NCBI GenBank assembly: GCA_030765605.1
Contig: JAVCCG010000091.1
Location: 1 to 64,000 of the forward strand
DNA from: Candidatus Alcyoniella australis
Lineage (GTDB): Bacteria; Lernaellota; Lernaellaia; JAVCCG01; Alcyoniellaceae
DNA length: 64,000 bases
Direction of reading: 5' to 3'
Shown: positions 1 through 10,600 of the stretch, piece after piece
Position numbering within the stretch: position 1 is the first letter of the stretch
How the letters are laid out: the number at the start of each line of letters is the position of its first letter
Position numbers and translations under genes: made by a program
The notes under the pieces: generated by a model
Seen by the model: the letters and a program-made list of their open reading frames with translations, nothing else
The model's database searches: none
Told to the model about the DNA's origin: nothing

Positions 1-3000
1 CGCTGGTGTACTGTTCCAGGTCGATCAGCCGCATCACGTCGGCGTCCTGGGGCGTAATCGCCAATGTATGCACGATCTCGCCGTTGACCTTGATCAGGAT
101 CTCGGCGTTGGTGCCCGACGTCGCTCCCCGGCTAGCGATCAGCAGCGCCTTGAGCGCCCATACCGTGGCCTGGGTCGAGTACCAAGTGCCGTTGGGATCC
201 TTCTTCTCGATCAGGTAGTTGATCGCGCCGCTGACTAGGTTGTGCCCTGTCTGGGCCCTCAGCAATGCCTGGATCGCCAGGGCCGTTGCCTCGATATCGG
301 CGCTGGTGCCGCGGGCAAAGGTCGCGGTGTCGCCCGACTGCGGCCAGTGGGCCAGGTCGCCATCGGTTACGGCCAGCGCGGATAACTTCTCGATCGCCTG
401 CAAGGTCGCCTGACTCTGGGGATCGTAAGTAGCCAAGGCGTTCGTCGCCAGGGCCAGGGTGTAGCTGTCCTCGATCTGATCGATGTTCTTCTCGATGTAC
501 GACAGTCCGCGTTTGGCTGCCGAGCCGCGGTCGCCCGAGTAGAGCAGCGCCCAGGTGACGTAGGCCGTGTTGCGCAACTTGTCCGTGGCGAAGCGCGCGG
601 CCACGCGGTCCAGGAAACGCTCGTTGGGCTCCCAGGAGCCGTCCTGGAGCTGCTTGGAGGCCAGCCAGCGCTGTGTGCGGCCGATCAGCTGCGGGTCCAC
701 ATCGTAGACCTGCGACATGTCGTGGAACTCCATCAGGCCGTAGGCCGTGAGGATCACGTGCGCCGGATCCTTGCCGAACCACTCAAATCCGCCGCCGGGC
801 ACCTCGTAGGTCAGCAGGCGCTGGTAGCCGCTGTTGATAAAGCCCTCGGCCTTGATCGAGATCTCGGGGTTAAGCTGGCCGATAGCCTCGAGGTACTGCA
901 GGACCATCACGTTGGGGTAGGTCACGCTGCTGGTCTGTTCGAAACAACCGAAAGGCATCTGCAGAATCCCGTCCAGCCCCTCGACGATCTGGCTCATCAC
1001 ACCCGGGTGGAGCTTGATGTAGATCTTGGAGCCGCCGTCCACGGCCTGTTGCGGAATTTTCACCGTGGCGTTGACCGTGCCCTCGAGCCGACCGTTGAGC
1101 GCCTGCTCAAATCGTTTGCCGTCGGGCAGCACATCCACCGAACGCTGCACCGCGTCCGAGAGGCTGCTGCCGTATCCGCGAACCGTGAAGCTGTGCTTGC
1201 CGATGCCGGTGACGCGGATCGGGAAATAGGCCACTGCGACCTCGCCCGGCCCCAGCTCGACGCTTTGTTCGTCGTTGCCCTTGAGCAGTTCGAACCAATC
1301 GCCGCGCTCGGCCTGAAGCCGTACGCGCTGGGCAGTATCGAGGTAGTTGTAGACGACCACGGGCACGTGCACCACGTCGTTTTGGGTCAGGGCCACCGGG
1401 AAGTCGATGTCGATGAAGAACTCCTGGAATACCAGCAGCGGCACGCTGGCGCTGCCCAGCAGGCCGCGCGGATCGCTGGCCATTGCCGTGGCGCGCCAGG
1501 TGGTGATCGAATCGGCCAGGTCGAACTCGAGCGTGGCCCGTCCCTGCGCGTCGGTGATCAGCGCCGGCTCAGAGAGCAGCGTCTCGGGGAAATACTTGCG
1601 CACCCGCGGCTCTTCGCGCTCGACGGTCGCTGTTGTGCTGGCATCGTGGGCAGCGCTCGGCTCGTCGATCGCGGCTCCCTTGGGCGCCCCGCCCAATGCC
1701 CGCATACCCCCCGCACCGCCGATCTCGCGGTCGAAGAGCATGTTGTCGATCATCTGCCCTTCCTGGGCAAAGCCCCACATATAATCACCCGTCTCGAGGT
1801 CGTCGGCCGTGCCGAATGCCTCGTCCGGACCGGCGGAGATGATCTTGAACGATTCGAGAGTCTGCGAGCCGTAGAGCGGCTCCACCCGGTAGACGTTGCC
1901 CCAGCAATCGACGATCTGCGATTGGGAGAGCAGCCCCTGGGCAACCAAGCGCTGCAATCCCCCGTCGATCGACGGATAACGCTTATGGTCCTGGTAGAAG
2001 GCCTGGACCGCGTTGTAGATCTGCTCGTGGTCGCGGAACACGCGCTGTATCAGCGTTTGGTTGGCCGAGGTCCGCTGTTGGAAGGTATCGGCTTCGAGGC
2101 TGTAGCTCTGGACCTGTTCACTGGAGCTCAGCAGCACCTCGTAGGCTCGCCGACGATCAATCTGTTGCTGTCGGTCGAGGCCTTGTTGCGGTTCGACGAT
2201 GCGCTCCAAGCGATACTCGTGGATCTCGTAGCGCGGTTTCATGATCTCGCGCTCGAGCATAAAGAACACGCGCTCCAGCCCCGGCCGCATCTGCTGCAGG
2301 GCGAATACGCTCTCGTCCACTATATTTACGCCCAGCGCCACCACGCCCGGCGCGCCCTTGGCCGTGCGCACCTGAAACAGCAGCCGCGCCGGCTCGCCCG
2401 GACGGTACGATTCACGCTCGGGCCTGATCCGGACCTCGAGCTCGTCGGCCGGATTGACGTAGGCCAGCCGCGTATCGCGTACGACCTGCCCCTGTGCCGT
2501 AATGATGTAAGCGGAGAATGTCAGCGCCCCGCTCAGATCATCGCCCAACGGCAGCTCGAGCCGCGCCCGCCCCTCATCGATCCGCGCGACCTTGGTCAGC
2601 ACGGTCTGCTTGCCGCGCAGCACGTCGAAGTAGACCCAACCCGCTCCGCAGTGATCGGGATAGGCCGTGAGCTCGGCCACGTCCCCCACTTTGTAAAGCG
2701 AGCTTTGCGGCCGCAACAGCAGATGCTCCGATCCATCGTCGGGCTCGAAACTGAAATCGCGCTGTACGCTGCGACCCTGATCGTCCATCGCTTTGATGCG
2801 AAAACTCAGCGTTCCCTTGGCCGGTACGGTGTTCAACTCGGCCAATCCCATCCGGTCCGTGACCAGCGTGCGCTGCGGGTTGAACGGGTCGTCAAACCGC
2901 ACTCGAGCAGGCCGTCCGTCCGGAGTGGACGCGATGATAAATATCTTGTTGCTCACACCGGGAACCGGATCGCCGCTCTCGGGGATCGCCGCCAGGATCA

Positions 3001-4360
3001 GCGCCTGGTCGGCCACCGGAAGCATCGTGCTCGTGCTCTGCTCGTGGTCGGTCTGGTCGATCACCGCGGCCTCGAGCACTACCGCGGCTTTGCCGTCGAG
3101 CAGCGGCTGGCCGACCAGCGAGTCGGGCACCTGCAGCTCGAACTCGAACGACCCGTTTCGATCAGTCGCGCCCTGGACAATTGCAAACGTCGAAAGGCCC
3201 ACGTCCTGGGCCATGGCGGTCAGCGTCACCTTGCCCTCCGCCACCGGCTTGCCAAAGAAGTAATCGGCTTGCAGCGTGCCGCGCACGATCTCGCCGGGTA
3301 AATAGAACTCGCGCTCGGTGCTCAGCTCGACCTTGAACTTGGGCAGCACGTAGCGCTCGACACTGACAGTCCGCTCCACCGGCTTGCCATCGACGATTAC
3401 CCGCACGCGGTAGGTGCCAAGGTTGAGCTCGGTTCCGAGCACGAAGCGGGCGTGCGCCAGTCCGAAGCGATCGAGATCGCCGCTGCGTTTGAAGACCTTG
3501 TTGCCCTTGGAATCCTCGACCTCGATCAGGTACTGCTTGCCGGCGAGGGGCAGATGGTTGGGCTCGGAGAGCGCCAGCGCGCGGATGTTGATCGTCTGGC
3601 CGGGCTGGTACAGCGGCTTATCCGTCACCACCAGCACCTTGGCCCGGCGCTCGATGTACACGCTACGCTCGATCTCGTCGGTACCGATTGCGGAATCCAC
3701 CTTCACGCGCAGCTCGGCTCCGCCCTGAAGCTGGTCGGGGACTGCGAACCGCACGTCCGCGGTTCCGGCGTCGTCAGTGCGACCCTGGAAAAGCTCGATC
3801 TGTTGATCGTCAACAGCCAGTGCAAGCGTGATGCGCGCATCGGCCAGCGGCTGCCCGGAGTAGTGCTCGAATACCGCCAAACGCAACCCGGCCTGCGATC
3901 CGGCGATCCACTCGGTCTGTCCCCGCAAGGTTGTGCGCACCACGCCCATCGCCGCGGCCAGGCTGCGCCGTCCCTCGACGCGCGCGCCCGAGCCGGCAAA
4001 GACGTAGTGAATCACGAAGTTCTCCGGCGCGGACAGATCTATCCCGCCCTGGGAAATCGTCACCTCAACCCGTTCGTCGACAATGAAGGTCTTGCCGCCC
4101 CTGCCCGATGCGACCACCTGATCCTCCTGATCGAGGATCTCAAGCCATAGCTGGCCCTTCCAGGGCAGCAGGCGTTGTTCGTCCACCGTGAAGCCGATCT
4201 TCAGCTCGCCCTCTTCGGCCCTGGCCGCGCTGATCGATTTCTCATCGATGGCCACACTGGGAGTTGCAGCGTCGGCAGCACCGAGCTGGAACAGCGAAAG
4301 CGCTAAGAGAACGAACAATGCGATCCATAATCTAATACCGGGTCGATCTGCGTGATTCAT
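1..4360 (-). CDS. Alpha-2-macroglobulin family protein, 3' end cut by window edge
   Basis: About 1453 residues are visible and the C terminus is missing. The frame is open from an ATG at 4360, preceded by an AGGA ribosome site. An N-terminal signal peptide (hydrophobic core about residues 10-29) has no lipobox, so the product is probably periplasmic or secreted. Macroglobulin-like domains follow, including the MG2-type motif TDKPLYQPGQT, then VDESVFAL, the A2M-domain stretch ITTWRATAMA, and the thioester motif GCFEQ with its Cys near residue 1139 (935-946). After it comes an all-helical thioester domain. Family members trap proteases through a bait cleavage and a reactive thioester. The oddity is at residues about 768-860, where the bait region would lie: the sequence reads like the C-terminal domain of the major pseudopilin GspG (AFYQDHKRYPS, DCWGNVYR, SAGPDEAFGTADD). 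No pbpC partner is in the window. The family call is secure; the insert is described under findings. Confidence 0.93.
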   Translation of the reverse strand, partial: MNHADRPGIRLWIALFVLLALSLFQLGAADAATPSVAIDEKSISAARAEEGELKIGFTVDEQRLLPWKGQLWLEILDQEDQVVASGRGGKTFIVDERVEVTISQGGIDLSAPENFVIHYVFAGSGARVEGRRSLAAAMGVVRTTLRGQTEWIAGSQAGLRLAVFEHYSGQPLADARITLALAVDDQQIELFQGRTDDAGTADVRFAVPDQLQGGAELRVKVDSAIGTDEIERSVYIERRAKVLVVTDKPLYQPGQTINIRALALSEPNHLPLAGKQYLIEVEDSKGNKVFKRSGDLDRFGLAHARFVLGTELNLGTYRVRVIVDGKPVERTVSVERYVLPKFKVELSTEREFYLPGEIVRGTLQADYFFGKPVAEGKVTLTAMAQDVGLSTFAIVQGATDRNGSFEFELQVPDSLVGQPLLDGKAAVVLEAAVIDQTDHEQSTSTMLPVADQALILAAIPESGDPVPGVSNKIFIIASTPDGRPARVRFDDPFNPQRTLVTDRMGLAELNTVPAKGTLSFRIKAMDDQGRSVQRDFSFEPDDGSEHLLLRPQSSLYKVGDVAELTAYPDHCGAGWVYFDVLRGKQTVLTKVARIDEGRARLELPLGDDLSGALTFSAYIITAQGQVVRDTRLAYVNPADELEVRIRPERESYRPGEPARLLFQVRTAKGAPGVVALGVNIVDESVFALQQMRPGLERVFFMLEREIMKPRYEIHEYRLERIVEPQQGLDRQQQIDRRRAYEVLLSSSEQVQSYSLEADTFQQRTSANQTLIQRVFRDHEQIYNAVQAFYQDHKRYPSIDGGLQRLVAQGLLSQSQIVDCWGNVYRVEPLYGSQTLESFKIISAGPDEAFGTADDLETGDYMWGFAQEGQMIDNMLFDREIGGAGGMRALGGAPKGAAIDEPSAAHDASTTATVEREEPRVRKYFPETLLSEPALITDAQGRATLEFDLADSITTWRATAMASDPRGLLGSASVPLLVFQEFFIDIDFPVALTQNDVVHVPVVVYNYLDTAQRVRLQAERGDWFELLKGNDEQSVELGPGEVAVAYFPIRVTGIGKHSFTVRGYGSSLSDAVQRSVDVLPDGKRFEQALNGRLEGTVNATVKIPQQAVDGGSKIYIKLHPGVMSQIVEGLDGILQMPFGCFEQTSSVTYPNVMVLQYLEAIGQLNPEISIKAEGFINSGYQRLLTYEVPGGGFEWFGKDPAHVILTAYGLMEFHDMSQVYDVDPQLIGRTQRWLASKQLQDGSWEPNERFLDRVAARFATDKLRNTAYVTWALLYSGDRGSAAKRGLSYIEKNIDQIEDSYTLALATNALATYDPQSQATLQAIEKLSALAVTDGDLAHWPQSGDTATFARGTSADIEATALAIQALLRAQTGHNLVSGAINYLIEKKDPNGTWYSTQATVWALKALLIASRGATSGTNAEILIKVNGEIVHTLAITPQDADVMRLIDLEQYTS

Positions 4361-4547
4361 CGATAGTCCTGTGCAACCCGCATTATGCATGGAGCCTTGA
4401 CTACAGCGCGCACCCTGTTCGCCTTGTCACGAATCCACATCGACAATCCGGGTTGGGAAAGATTGATCTGCCGCATATATTCCCATGACCGCTTTGATCG
4501 CCCAAAGGTTCCATCGCCCGAATTATTCTCAAGTTTGTACCGCGTAG

Positions 4548-4587
4548 AAAAAAACAGGGCGGCCTGCCCCACGGCAGGTCGCCCCGT
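4548..4587 (-). terminator. Rho-independent terminator after the giant TPR gene
   Basis: On the minus strand a long GC-rich stem (ACGGGGCGACCTGCC pairing with GGCAGGCCGCCCTGT) with a four-base loop is followed by seven T residues. It lies 19 bases past the stop of the TPR gene and separates it from the alpha-2-macroglobulin gene. The 190 bases between it and the macroglobulin start hold no gene I can support. Confidence 0.85.
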
Positions 4588-4605
4588 TGAACATCGGAGG
4601 TTTGA

Positions 4606-7600
4606 TCAGTTCCCGGACTTCTTACGCGCGCGCTTCTTGATCTCTTTTTCCAACTTGTTGATCTCGTCCTTGATCCCGCGATAGCTGGGAATCTGCTCAT
4701 GGATCATCTTGAACATTTCCAGGGCGCGGTTCAGCCCGCCGAGTTGACGGTAGGTCTGGCCGAGGTGATAGCGCAGTTCGACCATCTCGTCGGTGCCGCC
4801 GCTGCTCATCTGCAACGCCTCCTCGAAGTGAGCGACCGCGGGATCGAGCTGCTCGGCCTGCAACATGCAGTGTCCCATCTGGACCTTGGCTGCAAAGGCG
4901 AACCGCGGGTCGTTGGCGGCAACCTCGAACTCGGCAATCGCCTCGTCGACCATGTCCATCTCGCGGTAGGCAATGCCCAGGTTGAAATGCGTCTCCGAAT
5001 CCTCGCTGGCCTGGCTGTGTTCGGCCACGTCGCGCTTGAACTCGTCGAAGATCTCGCTAAAGGTGCCGGGGCTGGCCATTGCCTTGAACTCTTCATACTC
5101 GGCCTGCACCACGTCGTCGTCTGGATCCTGTTCAAGTAGAGCCTCGAAGATCTTACCCGCACGCTCGAACTCACCCGCGCCCGCCGCCGCCTTGGCCTCC
5201 TCCAGCGTATAGCCCGGTTGCTCGACCTGCGGTTCCTCGACCGGCGCCGCCTCTTGGTCCGCAGCCTCGGGCTCGGGCTGATCCTGGTCGAATACGTCGA
5301 TCTGTTCATCGGGCTGTAGCTGCTCCTCGTCGGCCAGTTCGAGCTCCTCGGGCTCGGCGATCTCGGGCTCTTCCTCAGGCTCTGGCTCGGCCGCAGGCTG
5401 CTGATCAACCTGGATGCCCGCCTCGGCCAGAGTCTGGGCCGCGGCCTCGGCCGCCCCGTCGGGAACCTCCTCTTCGTCTTCACCCCAATCCATTACCAGT
5501 TCTTCCTCGGCAAAGTCGGCCACATCGACCTCGTGGAAGATCTCGCTGCCGCCGGTGGCGGGCCGGGCCTCGGCCATCGCTGCGGCGGGCTTGGTCAGCA
5601 GGGCGTTGAGCCTTCCCTTGGCCTCCATATTTTCCGGATCGATCGCCAGGATCTTGGAGAGCTTGGACTTGGCTGTGCCGATGTCGCCCGCGGCCAGCAG
5701 GCTGTCGGCCTCCTTGAACAGCCCGTCGATGCGGGTTTCTTCCTCGCCGCTGGCCAGGAACAGTTCGGCCAGTTTCTGCTTGGCCTGCCCGTTGTCCGGA
5801 TCGATCGAGAAGATCTCGCGCAAATAGCCCTCAGCGGTCTTGCGCCGACGCGCGTTGATCGCCCCCTGGACCATCTGGAACAGCTCGGCCACGGCCTCGT
5901 CTTGGCGTCCGGTGTCGAGGTAGGCCTGTTTGAGCCTGCGCCGCGCCTCCATGTTGTTCGCATCGATCCCAACGATCTGGGCCAGGTATTCGGTGGCTTG
6001 CTCGGCCTCGCCTACAGCCTCGGCCTCGTCCGCCAGTGCGAACAACTCGATCGAGGCTTTCATCGGCTCGTCGAGTCGCACGTAGAGGTCCTTGAGCCTC
6101 AGCCTGGACTCGGTACGCGTAGCGTCCAATATCAGGGCGTGGCGCAGCAGCTCCTCGGCGTCGCCCGCCTGGTCCAGTTCCAGATGCAGGTCCGCCGCGC
6201 TGTACAGCCGCTCGACCGCCTGCTCGATCTCGCCCTGCCCCTCGTGCAATCCGGCCAACATTGTCAGCGCGCGTACGTTCTTCGAATCGAGGTCCAACAC
6301 CGAGAGGTACTGAGATCGAACCGCCTCGACGTCGCCGGCCTGACCCTCCAGCTCGGCCAGGGTGAACGCTTCGTGGATCGCCTCGTCGACCGCGTCGCGC
6401 TCAATCAACAGTTGCTTGAGGTTGGCGTGGGACTCGCGACTCTCCGGCGTAAGCAGAATCGCATCGCGCATCTGACGCTCGGCGGCCTTGGCGTCCTGCG
6501 CCTTGCGGGCCAGGTTGTAAAGAGCAAAACAGGCCTCGACCTGCCCGTCGACATCCTGGGCCTTCTCGGCCAAAGACTTGATCCGCTGGTATGCGCGTTC
6601 CGATTCGTTGTCGATCTCGAGTACGCGTTCCGCGTCAAGGCGCGCCAAACTCAGGTCTCCGGCGCGCTCGCTGATCGCACAGAGCTCGAACAGTGTCTCA
6701 ATCGCGCTCTCGTTGCGTTCGGTGTCGCTGAAGATCTGCAGCAGCCGTTCGCGGCAATCGCGATCCTCGGCAGCCATCTGGGCCAGGTCGGTCAGCGCAC
6801 GCTCCTCCTCATCGGCCTGCTGCGCCTCGTGCGCCGCGTCGGCCAACAAGCGCAGCTGCTCGGCCGCCTGATCGTCGCGCCCGGTATTGCGCAGGTGGTC
6901 GGCCAACATGCGTAGCGCCCGACGCTGATCCGGATCGTGCTCCAGAATCTGCTCGAAATGCGCCTGGTAATCCTCGGCCCTCTCCTGCCGCCTTGCTAGG
7001 TCGGCCAGGTCGAACAGTTGCTCGATCGCCTGCTCGGAACGTCCGGTTTCGAAATATAGTTGCTGTAGGCGCACTCGGGCGTCGACGTTGGACTTGTCCA
7101 GGGACAGCACGTCGCGCATCAAGGTCTCGATCCGCTCGTGCTCGCTGCTTTGCGCCGCGCGATCGGCCATCCGGAAGACGACCAGGACTGCGTCGCTCTC
7201 GCGCTGCTGCTCGAGCAGTATCTCGCGTTCGCGCTGCAGCGCCCTGTCGAAGCCCTCCTCGTAGGCCGCCGCCTGTTCCAATCGACCCAGGGCGGCTTCG
7301 GTCTCGCCCGCCTCGTAACGCGCCTGGGCAAAGGCAATGATCTGCGTCGCGGCCTTATCCGGGGCTCCGCTTTCGACGTAGAACTCGACCAACCGCGCCA
7401 GCGCCGGCTCGTGGTCGGACTTGATCTCGAGCATCCGTTTCAACGCCTGCTCGGCCTCATCCCGCTCCGATTTATCAAAGGCCAGGTCGGCCAGGCCCGC
7501 CAGCCGCTCCAGCGCTGCTTCGGTCTCACCCTCGACAATATCGAGCTCGGCCAACTTGCTGATCGTCGGCCGGCTCTCGGGATCGATCTCGAGCAGGTCG

Positions 7601-10600
7601 CCGCACAGTCGCCGTACCGTGGCGAACTCGTTGCGCTCCTCGAACTGGCGGACGAACGAGACAATCTCGTCCACTGCGCGCTCGGGAGACCCGGAGTCGA
7701 CGAATAACTGCCTCAGCGCCAGGTGTGCGCGCATGTCCTGCGGATCGTCGGCCAGCACGTCGCGCATCGTCTGCTCGGCCCCGCTGACATCCCCCCTGTC
7801 CGCGAGAATGCCGAACAGGCTGAAGCGCTCGTCGAGCAGTTCCTCGGACAGCCCGAGCTTGAGGTAGTACTCGATCGCCTTACGCGCTACCTGCTCGAGT
7901 TGTATGTCCAGACCCTTGGTTTCGGCCAGCAGCTCGCCGGCACGATCGAAGTCCTCGCGCTCGAACGCCTGGTCGAACAGCTTGAACATCTCGGCCAGAG
8001 CCTTGTCGGACTCGCCGATCTCGAGGTGCAGATCCTTAAGCTTGAGCAGAGCCTGCTCGTTGTCCGGATCGATCTCGAGCACCGCATCGAGCTGTTCCTC
8101 GCAGGCCAGCTTGTTGTCGCGCTCAAGCTCGATCTGGGCCAGGCTGAACAGCAGCGGCAACAGGTCGCCGTAGCGTTCGGACCCGCGGTAGATCTCGATC
8201 AGCCGACGGTGCGCCCGTTCGTTCTGCGCGTCGTATTGCAGCACCTGCGTGAGGTTGGACTCGATCGCCTCGTCGTCCTCGAGTTTGTCCACCAATGAGA
8301 ACAGCTCGGTCACGGCCAGATCGAGGCGTCCGCCGCCCAGATAGAGTTCCTTGAGCTGCTGATGAGCGTCGAGCTGCTGCGGGTCGATCTGGAGCACCTT
8401 GCGCAAATGCTGTTCGGAGTTTTCCAAATCGCCGGTTTGCAGCTCGCGCTCGATCAGCCAACTCAGATGTTCCAACGCCACCGAGGAGTCGCCCGAGCCC
8501 TCGCCGATCTGAGCCATCTTTTCGTGGGCCACCACGTTTTCCGGGTCGATGCCCAGGATTTCCTCGGCCGCAACCCAGGCCTCGGTCCAGGCCTCGGCCT
8601 GAATCTGCCGCTCCACCACGCCGGCGAGCAGGTCCACCGCATCGGCGTTGCGCTCGGACTCGAGGTAGAGCTTCTTCAGCCGATCGATCGCCTGCTCGTT
8701 GTCCGGCTCGAGCTCCAGCACGTCTCGCAGAGTAGCCTCGGCACGGTCCGCGTCGCCGGCCTCGATCAGCAGCTCGTAAAGCTTGAAGGCGACCGCCACG
8801 CCCTCGACGCGCTCCTCGCCGGCCAGCAGCAGGTCCATCAGTCCGCGGTGGGCGATAATGTTGTTCTCGTCCAGTCCGACGATCTCCTCGAAGGCCGCGC
8901 GCGCCGCAGTCGGATCGTCCTGCACGGAACGCTGTGCGCGCGCAGTGAGCTCCTCGATCACGCGCTCGGTGCGGCCCAGCTGCTTGGCGAGCTCCTTGTA
9001 TTCGGAGAAAACCTGCTCGTCGTCCGGCGTAGCGTCGAACACGCGCTCGTAGGTCTTGTAGGCCTCCTCGGTTTCGCCGGCGGCGGACTGGAGCCGGGCG
9101 TAGCGCAGCCAATGCTCCAACGCCTGGTCCCCGCGCTCGAGCTCGTCGTAGATCTCGGCGAGCATCTTGTGCGATTCGGCCTGGCTCTCGTCGAGCTCCA
9201 ACAGCTCTTTTAGGAACGCCTCAGCCTGGTCCAGGTAGCCGTCGCCGCGGCTCATCCGCGACAGTACCGATAGCTCCTCCACGGCCAGGTCGGTCTGCCC
9301 GCGCGAGATGTGAATATCCTTGAGCCCCTGGCGGGCCCGGATATTTTTCGAGTCGATATCGACGATCTGCCGCAGGTAGTCCTCCACGCGGTCGATCTCT
9401 CCAACGCGGCCGACGATGTTCGACAATTCAAACAGCCTCGCCTTGGCCTCGTCGAACAATCCCTCCTCGCGGTCGATCTTGACCAACGTCTCCAGCGTCT
9501 CGCGGCTCTGCGAATCGAGCTCGAGCGCCTCGCCCAGCAGCATCCGCCGCGTTTCGGCGTCGGGCTCGGAGCGCGAGAGCACCAAAAGCTGTTCAACCGC
9601 GTCGTCGTAGCGTTGGCTCGCCACGTAGAGGTCGCGCAACAGCATTCTGGCCCGCCGCTCGTCCTGCTTGAGGTCCAGGGCGCGCCTTGCTCGCTCCAGT
9701 CCCTCTTCCAGGCGTTCCGCGTCGAGGTCGGATTCCGCCAGCTCGATCAAGCCGCGGCTCGCGTCGGACCTCCGGCCCATTTCCAGCTGTAGTTCTATCA
9801 GCCGTTCGCGTGCCCGGACATCGTCCGGTCGCAGCTCCAGCGCACGTTCGAGGCTGTCAGCCGCGTTCTCGGGCCGACCCGCCTTGCGGTAGAGTTCCGC
9901 CAGAACCAGCCGCTCCGCGGCCTGCTCGTCTTCCCGTCCGGAACTTTCCAGCAAGGCCACCAGCCGCTCGTGATGCGCCGGATCCTCGGGCGCGATGCCG
10001 ATCAGTTCCTTGAGCTCGTTCTCGGCCTGTTCGAGTTCGTTGCGCTCCAGATACATCTCGGCCAGGGCCTGCGCCTGCTCGGCGGCCGGCTGGACTCTGT
10101 TGGTCGCAATATAGATCTGCTTCAGCGCTTGGCGCGCCCGCTCGTTGGTCCCGTCGAGCTGGACTACCCGGTCGTAACACTGCTCGAGCTTAGCCTGGTC
10201 GTTTGCAGTCTCGACCGCGTCGGCCAGGTCGAACAGCCGCGAAATCGCCTGCTCGGTCTGTCCGGAGTTCAGCGCCAGCTCCACCAGCCGTTCGATGATC
10301 TCGCGATTGGACGAATCGAGGTTCAGCGCCTCGGCCAGCAGCTCCTCGCGCTGCTGGTCGTTCTCGGCCGAATCGGTCAGGGCGATCAGTTGCTCCACCG
10401 CATCGTCGGTTCGGTCGACCTTGATGTAGAGCTTGCGCAACAGCTCGCGGGCGCGGCGTCGTTCAGGCTCGATCTGCGCCGCGCGCTCGGCGCGCTGGAT
10501 GCCGCGCTCGAAATCGCCGGACTGCAGGTCCGACCCTGCCAGCTCGAGCAGCCTCTCGCAGGCCTCCTGTCCGCGATCCAGGGAGATCAACATTTCGATC

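Noticed and set aside
722-3301. 859-codon plus-strand open frame opposite the macroglobulin gene
   Set aside because: It is an antisense shadow of high-GC codons; the sequence is low-complexity in style (His/Arg/Leu/Val-rich) and matches no family, while the minus strand has clear domains.
4357-4572. Small 71-codon minus-strand frame between the TPR and macroglobulin genes
   Set aside because: It begins inside the terminator hairpin, has no ribosome site and overlaps the macroglobulin start.
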